Assembly: GCA_027886175.1 (NCBI GenBank)
Contig: JAJNNQ010000044.1
Coordinates: 186,001 to 250,000 of the forward strand
Direction of reading: 5' to 3'
From: Phylloscopus collybita
Lineage: Eukaryota; Chordata; Aves; Passeriformes; Phylloscopidae
DNA: 64,000 nt
The notes under the pieces: model-generated
Database searches by the model: none
The model's input: only the letters and a program-made list of their open reading frames with translations
What the model was told of the DNA's origin: nothing
Program-made: the position numbers and the translations under genes
Part shown: in pieces, positions 30,449 to 42,938 of the stretch
Layout: each line of letters begins with the position of its first letter
Position numbering within the stretch: position 1 is the first letter of the stretch

Positions 30449-31877
30449 TCAGGTGAGCAGCAGCAGGTAGTCCTTGAGGCAGGCGGGCAGCGGCAGCTGC
30501 TGCACGGCCTGGGGCAGGAAGCGCAGGCCCAGCGAGCGGCGCACGGCGTAGCGCGACAGCGCCTGCAGCGTGCCCGGCGCCGAGCACAGCCGCGTCAGCC
30601 GCTGGCACAGCTGCGGGTCCCGGGCCACCTCCCAGGGCAGGCTCCCGTTCTTGCGCAGCTCGAAGTGTCCCGTGGCTCGGTGCAGCAGGTCCAGGCAGGA
30701 ATCCTCGCGCTCCGTGCCCAGGCCCCGCACCAGCAGCGCCACCAGGCGCGAGATGGGGCTCTGGCCCTTCAGGTTGACCACGCGCACCTCGGCGCCAAAG
30801 TCCAGCAGGACGCTGACGCTCTCCAGGTTGCCCTTCATGGCCGCCCAGCTCAGGGGGGTGTCGTTGTTGTAGTCCAGGGCGTTGACCAGGGCGCCGTTGG
30901 CCAGCAGGGCCCGCACGCACTCGGCGTTGTTCTTGAAGGCCGCCCAGTGCAGCGGGGTGTCCTTGTTGCCGTCCAGGGCGTTGGGGTTCGCGCCGTACTC
31001 CAGCAAGATCTCCACGCAGGTTTCATCTTTTTCCGCCGCGTAGTGCAGGGCCGTGCGGTTGTAGCCGTCCAGCGCATTCACCTCGGGGAGAAAATAAAGG
31101 TTTGGGGGTCAGGGAGCGGCCCCCAAGGGTCTCCTGGCGTTTGCCACCCGTTTTCGGTTTTTTCCAAAGCTTTACCTCAGCTCCTTTTTGCAGCAGCAGC
31201 TCCACGCAGTCGGCATCAGCCACCATGCAGGCGCAGTGCAGGGGCTTGAGGGTGCCGTGCAGGCAGTTCACATCGGCGCCCTGGGGAGCACAGAACCCGC
31301 CCCGGTCAGGAACTCCCCCCTTCCCGTCCCTTCAGAAAGGACACAGGAACCGCCTTGGGGTCAGCAAATCCCACCTGTTCCCTGCCCTTCCCATCCCTTC
31401 AGAAAGGGGTAATTAAGAGAAATCTCGTGGGTTCGTTCGCGAGAACCCTCCCGGTCTTAATGCCGGCTCTGGCTTGTGTTTCACCAATTCACTGCCACCA
31501 AACGGTGCCCGGAGACACCCCCGGCCCCGGGGGCCCGGAGCGCGGGAGGAAAAGTCTGGAGCCTCTAACCCAACCGGAGATGCCCCCATCTTCCCCTCTC
31601 GAGGCCCGAAAACCCCTGCAGGGAGCCCTCACGGAGGCTCTGTAGGGACGGGACAGCCGCGGGCAGCTCAGCGGTGCCCGTCGGAGGCACCCGGAGCCCC
31701 CGGCAGACTCAGGCGGGCCGGCCGCGGAAGGGGCGGGATGTCCCGAGGGCGGGAGCTCACCCGGCCGATGAGATCCTCCACGTTGTCCCGGGGGAAGGAG
31801 CGGATGGCGGCGATGGTGCGGATAAGGCGCTCGGACAGAGAGTACTTGCTCTGGATGCTCTGCATGATGTACCACAT
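30449..31877 (-). CDS. ASB8: Ankyrin repeat and SOCS box protein 8
   Basis: Substrate-recognition subunit of a cullin-5/elongin BC ubiquitin ligase, by family. Three exons: 31877-31761 (MWYIMQSIQSKYSLSERLIRT.., 39 codons), 31280-31176 (GADVNCLHGTLKPLHCACM.., 35 codons) and 31081-30449 (VNALDGYNRTALHYAAEKDE.. to the stop). All junctions are phase 0 and the protein is 284 aa (human 288). Four ankyrin repeats run from about residue 45 to 170 (TPLHWAAFKNNAECVRALL and TPLSWAAMKGNLESVSVLL are typical). The C-terminal SOCS box is LCSAPGTLQALSRYAVRRSL..LPLPACLKDYLLLL. The Met chosen corresponds to residue 5 of the human protein; an in-frame upstream ATG exists at 31967 but its sequence looks like CpG-island 5' UTR. 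Confidence 0.96.
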
Positions 31878-32450
31878 GGCGCAGGCCGCGCCGCGGCATC
31901 CCCGGCCGGTCCCGCCGAGCCCCGCGCCGGACCCGGGGCGGGGGGGGAGCGGCCCGGGCCGGGCCAAGCAGCAGGAGAGTCTGGAGGTGGAGCCGCGGCT
32001 GTTCCGGAAGAATCCGGAGTGGTTCCGGGACGGCTCCAGGGGAGCCGGGCCGCTCCCGGAGCGTTCCCGGAGCAGCGGCGAACGCCGGCCGAGCAGGACG
32101 CGGAAACACCGCTAACCAGAAGTGACGTCACCCCAACGGCCCCGCCCCGCCCTCATCGCCACCAATCCGTCTCCGGCGCCGCCGCTGATCCCGCCCCCTC
32201 CGTTCCTTTCCGCCAATCCCCAGCACCAACCGACCTTCCGCCCCGCCCGCTAACGGATCTCCACCAATCCGCGCTTTCCCAAAATCTCCCCCTCCTCCGT
32301 AGACCCCCTCGTAGTCCCCCCTATTTTTCTCAAGTTTCCCCCATTTTTCCCAATTTCCCTCCATTTCCCCCCGAACTCCGCTTTCCCCTTATACCACGCC
32401 CACACAGAGCCACCAACCAATAGAAACGCAGCACAATCTCGAACGTACCG
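31878..32450. promoter_or_regulatory. ASB8 CpG-island promoter with several CCAAT boxes
   Basis: GC- and CpG-rich up to 32.26 kb. CCAAT occurs on the plus strand near 32162, 32212, 32263 and 32416 (ATTGG relative to ASB8). The spacing suggests NF-Y-driven, TATA-less transcription. RNF212B ends just beyond, so the promoter serves ASB8 only unless there is an unseen plus-strand RNA. Confidence 0.6.
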
Positions 32451-32545
32451 GGGGCGGGGCTATGCCGTAGAGGCCGCGCCGCCTCCTCCCGGCCCCAGAA
32501 ACGGACCCGAAATGGCCCCAAAATTGGCACTTTCAAAACTCATGT

Positions 32546-32551
32546 TTTATT
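32546..32551 (-). terminator. RNF212B: RNF212B polyadenylation signal
   Basis: Minus-strand AATAAA 85 bases beyond the proposed RNF212B stop codon at 32636-32638. Confidence 0.6.
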
Positions 32552-32635
32552 TCTTCTGCCCCCAGCCACTTCCAGGGAAGCCCCGGAGCTCCTGTCCAGG
32601 AGCCTCGGATCCCGTCAGACGTCCCTGTTTGTCCT

Positions 32636-35507
32636 TTATGGCCGTGGATTGGGATCCCAGTGGAAGCGCTGGCGCCTCGCCGGCCGCAGAGCAGAGCGCT
32701 AAATAAAGGAAAATGGTCCTGGCTACCGAATTTCGGAGTGGCTACCGCATTTTGGGGAGTGGCCACAGAATTTTGGGAAGGGCTTGGTTACCGAACTGGG
32801 GGGTGGGTACTGAATTTGGGGAATAGCTGCTGAATTTGGAGGCTTTGTCTTGATTTAGCAGAATAGGGGGTTGGGATAAGGGAAGGGCTGGAGCTGGGGT
32901 CCCCCCAGTAACACCAAGCCCCCCCCAGTAACAGCAACACCCGCTCCCAGTGCACCCAGGAACCCCAATTCTCTCTCAGTAACCAAGCCCCTCTTCCAGT
33001 CCCTCCTAGTTACCCTTCCCAGTTTATTCCAGTCCCTCCCAGTAACCTCCCCTCCCAGTGCCCCCCAAGTGCTCCCCATATCCCCTCCCAGTCCCTCCTA
33101 GTTTATCCCAGTCCCCCCTAGATCCCCCTCCCTGCATCTCCCCGGTCCCCTCCCAGTGCCCCCAGTACCTGCCCCTCGCTTGTCCCAGCCAGGGGGGGCA
33201 CTAAGGGGGGAAAGGAGCGTTAGTGGGTTTTGAGATCACCCCACAGATGGGGGTCAGCGCTGAGGGGCTGCTCTGAGAGGGCTTGGGGTCCTGCAGGGGG
33301 TTTGGGGAGCTCTGGACTCCTTCTGTGGGGGGTTGGGGTCCCTATGGGAAGAGATCAGGGGTTTGGGGTCCCCCCGAGGGGTTTTGGGGTTTCTGTGGGA
33401 AGAGATTGAGGGTTTGGGGTCCCCCCGAGGGGTTTTGGGGTTTCTATGGGAAGAGATCGGGGGTTTGGGATCTCCCTGAGGAGTTTTGGGGTCTCTGTGG
33501 GGAGAGATCCGGGGTTATGGGCGTTTGAGGCCCTATAGCAGCTTTTAAGGCTCCCCCTCGGAGAGGAGGAAGGGAGGTGGGGCCTGGAGCTGAAGGGTGG
33601 GGCTTGGGGCATTGCTGTGGGGTACATCCTGTAGGATTTGGGGTCACTCACCCATGCTGGAGGCCAGAGGGGGCCCTGAATCTCTGTAGGCACTGCCAAC
33701 CTGGGGGGGCAGCAAAGCATTATGGGAACCCCCTATTTTGGGGTGGCCCCATTTGGGGTGAGGTCTCACCTGCCATCCTGGGGTGCTGTGGGACCGGGGG
33801 GGCTCCAGTGGGGCAAAGCGGCTGAGCAAAAGAGGGGAGGGAGGTTTGGGGGTCCCCCCTGTGCAACTGGGGTACCCCCACCCCAAATTTAAGATGCCCT
33901 CCCCCTTACCTGACCACTTGGCTGCTGAGCTGCCGGCGGGGCTGGGGAGTGACTGGAAGGGAGATGCAAAATTTGAGGGGACCCCTATGAGCAAGGAGGA
34001 GATGGGGAGGGGTTTTAGGGCATGTAATATCCCCCTAAAAATCTGGGGGGCACTTACCTGACTGTGTGGGGGAGGGACGGGGCGTGCTGCTGCGGCTGCT
34101 CCAGCGCCAGCGCGGGGAGAGCTGTGGGGGGATTTGGGAGGCAGTTTGGGAAGGGGGGGAGGTTTGGGGGTGAGGGAAGGGGAAGGGGGGCTTTGGGAGG
34201 CAGTTTGGGGGCCATGGAAGGGGGACTTTGGGGACCACCTGCATGCGGCGCAGCTCCGCATTCTCCTGGCGAAGTGACTCCAGCTCCCTGGAAAGGGGGA
34301 GGATTTAGTGGGCGGTGAGAATTCCCCCCATTTGGAGTGGGGGTCTCCCCATTGGGCAGCTGAGGGGGGCAGAACAAATGGGTGGAAGCTCACCAAGATG
34401 GCAGCAAATGGCAAAACATGCTGTCACCAACCTGGCAGCCAAGGAGGGGGTAAGACCCTCCCAGGAAAGCGGCCAGAAGGATGAGAACTCTCATCAAGAT
34501 GTTGACCAGGGAGTGTTGCCTCACCCACATGCCCAGAGGAGCCCAAGATGGAGGTGTGGACCCCCTACCACAGTGTCCCACTCACCTCCTGATCTCCTCC
34601 ACTTCCCCTCTGGCCTTCTCCAGCTCCGCCTGCATTCGCCGAGCTCTGTCCCGGTGCAAGTCCACCTGCAGCTGCGCTTGTGCCATCTGGAACCGCCACA
34701 CCTGGGGGACATGAATCACCCCCTTGTACCCCCCCAGCGTGTGGGGTTGGGGACAGTGGTAGAACTTCACCCCCCGTCACCTGTGTCCTTCTCACCTGCC
34801 CAATGTGGGCGAGGCGCTTCTGGGCGATGGCCGCTGGGCTCTTGAAGAAAACCTTCACCTCTGGGCTCATCTGTTGGGCATGAGGGTGTCAAAAGGAAGA
34901 AGACTGGGAAATCAGAGGGGAAGAGGGTGGAAGGGGTGAGGGGACATGGGGCACAACATGGCAAGCACTGGCCTGCTGGGACAGGGGCAGGTAGCGGCAG
35001 GTGGTGGCACAGACTGGGCAGGGACCTGTGGGAGGGGGAGAAAAAAAGTGAGAAAAGTGAGAGAAAAAGATGTCCAAAAGTCCCCAAAAGGGTGTTCCTT
35101 GAGGGAAATGGACCATTTCCCCTCATTTTAGGGTTTTAAATTGGGGCAGAATCCTCCATTTCCACAATGCGAAGGGTTTAAATTGATGGAAAATCCTCCT
35201 TTTCCCATCTCATTTTAAAGACAGAAATTATGGGGAAACCCTATTTTCTCAGTATTTTAGGGGTTTAAATTGAGGGCAGAGCCCATTTTATTCACTTGAG
35301 TTGAGGTGACCCCTCCTTTCCCCCTCATTTTAAGGGGTTAAATTGAAGGAAACTCACCCTTTTTCAGCATTTTAAGGACTTAAATTGGGGCTTTCCCTCA
35401 ATTTTACCTGTGCCCCCACAGCCCTCGCACAGGATGTGGCCGCAGGTAGTGATGGTGAACCGGGCACCCTCCTGGCGGAAGCAGCGCCAGCAGTGGAACC
35501 AGTCCAT
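32636..35507 (-). CDS. RNF212B: RING finger protein 212B (meiotic crossover factor)
   Basis: Zip3-family RING protein, presumed SUMO/ubiquitin ligase acting on meiotic chromosomes. Exons: 35507-35408, 35025-34973, 34870-34796, 34701-34586, 34287-34239, 34121-34058, 33952-33910, 33821-33770, 33700-33652, 33200-33169, 32698-32636. Phases close exactly, giving 231 aa (human about 300). The N-terminal C3HC4 RING uses C6, C9, C22, H24, C27, C30, C36 and C39 ([10 protein letters not shown].., [13 protein letters not shown]). VFFKSP, a coiled coil ([30 protein letters not shown]) and a Ser/Pro/Arg-rich tail with VTPQP..LSSQVV follow. The second intron has a GC donor (CAG|GCCAGT), the only choice that keeps frame. 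The last exon is the least certain. A non-coding upstream exon is implied by an acceptor at 35557-35558. Confidence 0.92.
33290..33520 (+). repeat. Intronic tandem repeat, unit about 62 bp, four copies
   Basis: Units of GGGGTTTCTGTGGGAAGAGAT..GGGTTTGGGGTCCCCCCGAGG in the penultimate part of RNF212B, between exons 33700 and 33200. Confidence 0.85.
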
Positions 35508-35584
35508 GGTGGGTCCGGGGTGAGGAACTGCCTCTGATGCCTCCACACGTGAGAGCCTGGGAGGGAATGAGGGGGAAAGGTGAA

Positions 35585-36000
35585 GGGAAAAGGGTGGGAA
35601 AAGGTGAGAGAAAAAAAGGGATGGAAATGTGAGGGGGAAAGGGTCGGAAATGTGAGGAAAGAAGGGCTGGAAGTGTGAGGGGAAAAAGGGCGGGAAGTGT
35701 GAGGGGAAAAAGAGCGGGAAACGTGAGGGGGAAAAGAGCGGGAAACGTGAGGGGGAAAAGAGCAGGAAACGTGAGGGGAAAAAGGGCGGGAAGTGTGAGG
35801 GGAAAAAGGGCGGGAAATGTGAGGGGAAAAGGGTGGGAAGTGTGAGGGGAAAAAGGGTGGGAAGTGTGAGGGGAAAAAGGGCAGGAAATGTCAGGGGAAA
35901 AAGGGCAGGAAATGGGAGAGGAAAAGGGTGGGAAGTGTGAGGGGAAAAAGGGTGGGAAGTGTGAGGGGAAAAAACAGAATGAAAGGTGAGAGGAAAAAGG
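35585..36000 (+). repeat. Minisatellite, unit about 24 bp (GTGTGAGGGGAAAAAGGGCGGGAA)
   Basis: About seventeen copies of a GTGAGGGGAAAAAGGGCGGGAA unit (purine-rich on plus) in the intron upstream of the first coding exon of RNF212B. Every unit contains GTGAG on the plus strand, antisense to the gene. Confidence 0.9.
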
Positions 36001-36714
36001 GTAGGAAAAGGGAGGGGAAGAAGAGTGGAAAATGTGAAAGAGGAAATGGTGGGGAAAAGGAGAGAAAATGAGCAAGAAAGAGGAGAGATGAAAACAGTGG
36101 GAAATGTGCGGGGGAAAAGGGCCACCTGGATGGGGACAGGGAAGCTAAAACGGTGACACCAGGATGGGGACAGCAACATCTGGGCCTGTGGGGACTCGGG
36201 ATGAGGATGGGGAAATTGGAATGGGGATAAAGACACTGAGATGGAGACACCAAGAGATGCCAGGATGGAAACAGGGACACCAGGATGAACCTGTGGAAAC
36301 ACTGGGGATTGGCATGGGGACACATGAATAGAGATGTTGGGATGGGGACACTGGGACTCCAGGACAGGGATGGGGACCCCAGGATGGGAATCCTGGCACT
36401 TAGGCACACAGATCTGCTGATGCCATCAATAAATGGTCCCCAAGCAGCCTCATCCCACTATGCAGATTCAGGGACACCAACCAGGGGATGACAACATTGT
36501 CCCACTGAGATTTTGAGGTCACCCCCAGTGATGCCAGTATGGCCATGCAGAGCTTTTCCCATCCTCCAGGAACCAGTCCCTGGGGTGGGGGAAGGAGATG
36601 AGGACTCCCGACTCCCACCCTGGCACCCCCAAACCCTCTGGGGGCATGGGGTGCAGGACGAGCACCCCAAAACCCCAATCCTGCAATCCCACAATCCTGG
36701 AATCTCATGATCCT

Positions 36715-37480
36715 CTGGCCTCGTTGTGTAATTCCAACCATTTTTAATCTTTGGGGGGGGGGGGGGGGCAGGAAAAGGACCTCCAGAACACTGGGGGTTT
36801 CAGAGATTTGAGGTGGTGCAGAGGGAGCACCCCAAACCCTGATCCTGCTATTCCATGCTCCCAAAATCCCCAAATCCTGCCAAATTTTAAGTCGTGTTGC
36901 ATAATTCCAACCACTTTTAATTGGGGAGCTCTGGGGGGGGGGGGGGGGGGTAGTGTCAGGAAAAGCACCCCCAGAACATCGGGGGAGGGGCTCGGGGTTT
37001 GGAGGGTGCAGGAAGCACCCGAGAACCTCAATCCTACTATCTACTATTACCTGATCCCAAAATTCCTCCATGCCACCATGTAACCCTCCGGCCTCGTTGT
37101 GCAATTCCAACCATTTTTAATTGTAGGGATTGGCGTGGGGGAGCCGGGAAGAGGGGGAGAAATACATCCCCAGGCCTTCGTTGAGGGGGAATCTGGGGGG
37201 GCACAGGGGCCACCCCAAAATCCGATCCTGCTAACCCCCAACCCCACTATTGCGGGATCCTGTGATCGCTCATTGTGTAATTCCAACCATTTTTTGATTC
37301 CCGAGGGCGGAGAAGGGCAGGAAACGCCCCAATAAAACCCTCTGCCGGGGGTAGGGGTCAGTCAGGGATTTAGTGGGGCGCAGGCGACACCCCGAGACCA
37401 CGATCCCGCCGTTCCCGGAATCCCTGGATGCCGCTGCCGAGCCCTCCGCCCTCGTTGCGTAATTCCAACCATTTTTAATT
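36715..37480 (+). repeat. Five-copy tandem repeat of about 180 bp
   Basis: The block CTCGTTGTGTAATTCCAACC followed by ATTTTTAAT recurs near 36720, 36890, 37093, 37270 and 37450. G-rich runs (16-18 G) and CACCCCAAA..CCCAATCCTGC segments separate the copies. The period drifts between 170 and 200 bp. Open minus-strand frames through it are repeat artefacts. It lies between the RNF212B 5' region and the zinc-finger gene. Confidence 0.85.
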
Positions 37481-37839
37481 CCCGGGGGGGCAGGAAACGC
37501 GTCGCTGCCGTTACACAAAGCAGGAACGGGGAGGAGGGAGAAGTTTGGGGGGGGGGGGCCCTGTCCTTAGCCCCCCAAGCCCACCCTATCCACCCCCTCC
37601 CCCACCCCCATCCATTCCCTCCTTGGAAAACAAACGAAAAACTAAAACCCAACAATTCGGGAAATTCTCACAATTCCCCGCCACTCAAAACCGGGCGCTT
37701 CGAGGGTGTCCCTGCTGGGACCTGCGCTTTTTTTAATTTTTTTTTTTTTTCCCTAGGGGTCCCCCCCGCCCAAATTCCCGTTTTCCCAGGTTTTTTTTTC
37801 CCCCCGCTTTTCCCAGCGTTTTTCCCCCGCTTTTTTCCC

Positions 37840-38015
37840 AGTGGCGCATCCGGCGGGGAATGGGATGACGGGACCTTCCTGTTCCCGGCCCCGCGCCCGC
37901 CTCGCGCTCGGGGGACGCCCCCGCCACCATCCCCCCGCACCCCCGAGCCCGACGGGACCCCCGGAGCCACCCCCGGGCCCCTCCGGAGCCCCCCCCGCGC
38001 CGCGGAGCCGCCGAG
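37840..38015 (+). promoter_or_regulatory. CpG island and probable first (non-coding) exon of the zinc-finger gene
   Basis: CpG-dense from about 37.85 kb and ending at a strong donor, GCCGCCGAG|GTGAGTCGG (donor at 38016). No ATG frame continues into the coding exon, so this is likely 5' UTR. The intron that follows (38.1-39.2 kb) consists of loose repeats of TTGGGAGACC..GCTGGGGATACCC units. Confidence 0.55.
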
Positions 38016-38099
38016 GTGAGTCGGGGGGCGCGGGGGGAGGGGCGGGAAACGCCGTTTTTGAGGGAGAAGGGCAGGGGAAAGAGCGGAGACCCCCTCCCC

Positions 38100-39000
38100 C
38101 CAACAAAAAATAGGAGACCCACGCCCCAGTTTGGAATACCCCGATGTTGGATTTGGGATGGGGGAGGCGATGGCGAGGGGGTGCCGTCGAGGGGCTGGAA
38201 ATGAGGGGGAAAGGAGACTGGGAATCCTCCCACAAAAAATTGGGAGACCACCCCCCCCAGCCCCGCCATCCCCCAGCTGGAGATACCCCCGGGTTTGGAT
38301 TTGGGATGGAAAGGCGATGGCGGAGGGGTGGTAAAAGATTTGGGGCGGGGGGGGGGATGTGGATAAACGGCGGGTTTGGGGTGGAAAGGGGAGGGAAAAT
38401 TTGGGAGACCCCCCCTCCAACTGGGGATACCCAGGGGATGGAGGGGAACGGCGGATTGGAGCCGGGGGGGTGGGGCGGTGGAAATGAGGCGCCGTTTTTA
38501 GGGTTGGAAAAGATGGAAAAAAGAGAGCGGGGAACACTCCCCCCCCCTCCCCCAAAATGTAGGGGACCCCTCCCCGATGTGGGATAGCTCCGGTCGAGGA
38601 TTTGGGAGCGGGGAGGCGATGGCAGGGGAGCGGCAATGGAAGGGGAGGGGGGAGGTGCCGTTTTTAGGTTTGGAAAAGAGAGAAAAAGGACAGTGGAGAC
38701 TCCCCCCCCCCCAAAAAAATTTGGGAGATCGCCCCCCGCAGCTGGGGATAACCACGGTCTTGGATTTGGGGTGGGAGGGGAGATGGATTTGGGCCTCGGG
38801 GGAAGGGATCAGGTACTGGTTCAGGGGGCAGAAAAGGGGGGGAATGAGAGTGGGGGCCCCCTCCGATAAATTTGGGATACCCCCATGTTGCATGTGGAGG
38901 GGGCTGTGGATGAACCGTTTTGGGAGGGGGGGGCAGAAGAGTGGGGCCCCCTCCAAAAAACCTGGGAGTCCCCCCCAGTATTGGATTTTGGGGAAGATGC
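38100..39000 (+). repeat. Loose tandem repeat, unit about 120-130 bp
   Basis: Seven or so diverged copies marked by GGGAGACCCCC, GCTGGGGATACCCC, GGATTTGGGATGG and GGCGATGGC. They fill the first intron of the zinc-finger gene. Confidence 0.7.
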
Positions 39001-39195
39001 CTGGGGCTCTGTCGTTCTTTTGTGCCCCCTTCCCAAAATTAAAGGCGGGGGGGGGAACAAAATGGGGGGGACTGAGGGTAATTGGGAGGGGACCCTGGGT
39101 GATTTGGGGGGCCCCGGGTGATTTTGGGGGCCACTGGGTGACCCCCTCTCTGAGATCTCCCCCATCTGCTTCCCTCCACTCCCTGCCCCCCACAG

Positions 39196-39252
39196 ATTTT
39201 GCGGGCTGAACCCCTAGCAGCTGCAGGAGCCGCCGAGACCCCCAAGGAGCAG
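39196..39252 (+). other. Probable 5' UTR exon of the zinc-finger gene
   Basis: A 57-bp segment between CCCACAG (39189-39195) and AGCAG|GTGGGG. It lacks an ATG and would splice to the coding exon at 39735, eight bases before the start codon. Confidence 0.45.
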
Positions 39253-39742
39253 GTGGGGGGGAATTGAGGAGTACAGGGTGATTTGGGGGAGCACAGAGGG
39301 ATTTTGGGGGAACAGGGATATTTGAGGGGGCACAGAGGGATTTGGGATCATGTGGAAGAGTTTGAGGTTACACTGAGGGATTTGGGGGCACACGGAGAGG
39401 TTTTGGGGGGAACAGATGGGTTGGGTGGCAGAGAGGTTTTTGGGGGGATGAGACTTACGGGGGCATGAGGGGATTTGGGATCACCCCAAAGGGGTTGGGA
39501 GGGGTCACACAGAAGGATTTGTGGGGAGGGTACAGGGAAATTGAGGGGGGCAAAAGGGGATTTGGGGTCGCAGGGAGGATTTTGGAGTCACACTGAGAAA
39601 TGTGTGTGGAGCCAGAACCAAGATGCAAACAATACTTTGGAACGAACGGGGGGAGTGTGGGTTTCTGCAGCTAGGGGGGGTCCTTGGGGGTTCTGGGGTG
39701 CTCAGGACCCCCCTTGACCCCACAGCCCCCCCAGGAGCCTCC

Positions 39743-41084
<1,342 letters not shown>

Positions 41085-41755
41085 GGGGAGGCGGGGACAG
41101 CGGCACCGCCTGCTCCTCGTGCTCTGAGGGGACAACGTGGGGACAATCGCACCGGGATGTGGGACAGCGCCCCCTCTTTGTGCCCCGAAGGGACATTGGG
41201 ACATGGCAGAGAGGGCACATGGACAGCGGGACGCTGCCCCCGCGCTGCTGGGAGCACCGCCCGCTCTTTTTGCCCTGAGGGGACACCGCGGTGGGGACAC
41301 AGGGATGGTTGGACAGTGCTCTGGCAGCGAACTGCTCTTGATGCCCTGCGGGGACACAGGGACTGCGCCACGGCCAGGGGACATGGTGCTACCACGCCAG
41401 GGGACACAGGGAGTGTTTCTTGCAGGACGTGGTGACAGAGCTGGGGTCACACAAGTTGTGCCACAGGTGAGGGGACGTGGTGACACCAGGCTGGGAGACA
41501 GTGGGGGGCACCTGGACTGGGACAAGGACAGGACACGGTGACTCCAAGGGAGAGGACACATGGACAGGACAGAGTGACACAGAGCTGATGTCCCCAAGGC
41601 CACCCCGTGTCACCTTTGGTGCTCGTTGGTGCCACATCCCAGAGCTGTAAATAGGGGAAGGAGGGTGGGACACGAGGGTGGGACCCCCGGGGACGGGAGG
41701 TGACACCAGGACACCCCTGTGGGTGGGGAGGGGGCATGAATGGGGCTGGGCTGCG

Positions 41756-41761
41756 AATAAA
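41756..41761 (+). terminator. Polyadenylation signal of the zinc-finger gene
   Basis: AATAAA followed by a GT-rich stretch (GTTGTTTTGGGGGG), 670 bases after the stop. The 3' UTR contains degenerate GGGACA repeats that echo the exon end (CACCGCCCGCTCTTTGTGCCCTGAGGGGA recurs near 41096, 41172 and 41255 in diverged form). Confidence 0.7.
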
Positions 41762-42313
41762 GTTGTTTTGGGGGGACATGGGCGTTGGTTTGGGGGGGCG
41801 GGGGGAAGTGACTCAAGGCAGGGAGAGTAAAAAGAGGGAAGGCAAAAAGGCCCCAGGGAGAAAATTTGGGGGGGTCCCGGTTCAGTCCCTGCAAAGCCCA
41901 AAAACGACAGAGGGATCTTGGGAGACAAAAAAGATGGTCTTGAAACTGGGGAAGGGTATCGTGGGGAAGTCCCAAATTGGGAGTGGTTCAGGGGGACCCA
42001 ACAACTGGGAAGGGCATTGGAGGGGGCAAAAGAGATCCTACATAAGTGGGGAGGGGGCTTGGGGGACCCCAAAACCAGGAACTAGGACACCACATGCTGT
42101 GGGTGCAGCTATGGCAGTGTCCCCCCCCCACCCCTAGATTCCACCTGCCTGACACCCCAAATTCTTCCTCTCAAGACCTCTCAAAACCCCCCGGATCTCA
42201 CTCGGAGCCGTTTCTCCTTTAGTTCAGGGGCAGGTACAAAACGGGGAGGAGGGTGTCAGAGTTTTGGGGGGGCTGCACCCCCAGACTTCCAACAAGATTT
42301 TGGGGTGGGGGTG

Positions 42314-42938
42314 CTACGCCTTAGCACCCCGGGACCCCTGAGGCACCATCAGCTGCTGCAGCTTCTGCATCACCACCTCCAGCACGGCTGGGGGGACACA
42401 GACCAGGGAGAGGCCGAAGGAAACACGGGGGGTAATGGGGCCCCAAAGTGGGGAGGGGTCAGGGGAGAATGGGGGGACCCGGGAACTCAGAGGGGACCCT
42501 GCTACAACTGCGAACGGCGCAGGATTTCTCCCAGACCAAAGCTGCCAAACCCCAGCATTCTGGCTGCTCGCTGGGAACTGACACGGAGCCGCTGCGGGGC
42601 TGAGCTGAGGCTCGCTCCGCACGGAAGGCGCCCGGCCTTCCCCTGCGGCCTCAGTTCCGCCTTCGCCTCCTGGAACCGCGAGCGGCGCATTTCCCACGGG
42701 GGTCCTGGGAGAGCGCACAGAGGCGGCCCCCGCGCTGCCTGCAGCCGCTCCCGGCGGCGCTGACCGAACCACCCGCATGCCAGCATCCGGGAACGCCTCG
42801 GGAAACCGCAACGAAACGGCAGCTTCGGCGTGGCAGGCCGCGTCTGGTTCAGGCAGACGGGCGGACGCCTTTACCGGTAGCGAGGTGCCTCCGCGCCGCC
42901 ATTTTGTCACCACCCTGTGGTAGCGCCCCAGCCGCCAT
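42314..42938 (-). CDS. PFDN5: Prefoldin-5-like terminal exon with a possible short first exon
   Basis: Exon 42387-42314 lies between a good acceptor (TGTCCCCCCAG) and TAG and encodes VLEVVMQKLQQLMVPQG..AKA. This matches the C-terminus of prefoldin subunit 5 in sequence, in stop position and in the split GCC codon at the junction. The remaining prefoldin exons (N-terminal helix, beta hairpins) are not found anywhere upstream to PYM1. A CpG exon with ATG at 42938 (MAAGALPQGG..) and donor at 42874 (ACCG|GTAAAG) joins in frame to give a 45-residue product. Either this is a promoter-captured PFDN5 remnant or the middle of the gene is missing from the assembly, perhaps collapsed around the adjacent minisatellite. 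PFDN5 homology is likely; the gene model is speculative. Confidence 0.5.

Noticed and set aside
32533..32766. Separate small minus-strand gene at 32.5-32.8 kb
   Set aside because: A strong acceptor, correct phase and a nearby AATAAA make it more likely the last exon and 3' UTR of RNF212B, though this exon remains the weakest part of that model.
35364..36409. Minus-strand frame of about 350 codons including the RNF212B RING sequence
   Set aside because: Only the first coding exon (35507-35408) is real. The upstream part is the 24-bp minisatellite translated as FPSHFPPFF.
36400..37110. Minus-strand frame of 236 codons over the 180-bp repeats
   Set aside because: It spans repeat units and poly-G runs, with no recognisable domain and no splice structure.
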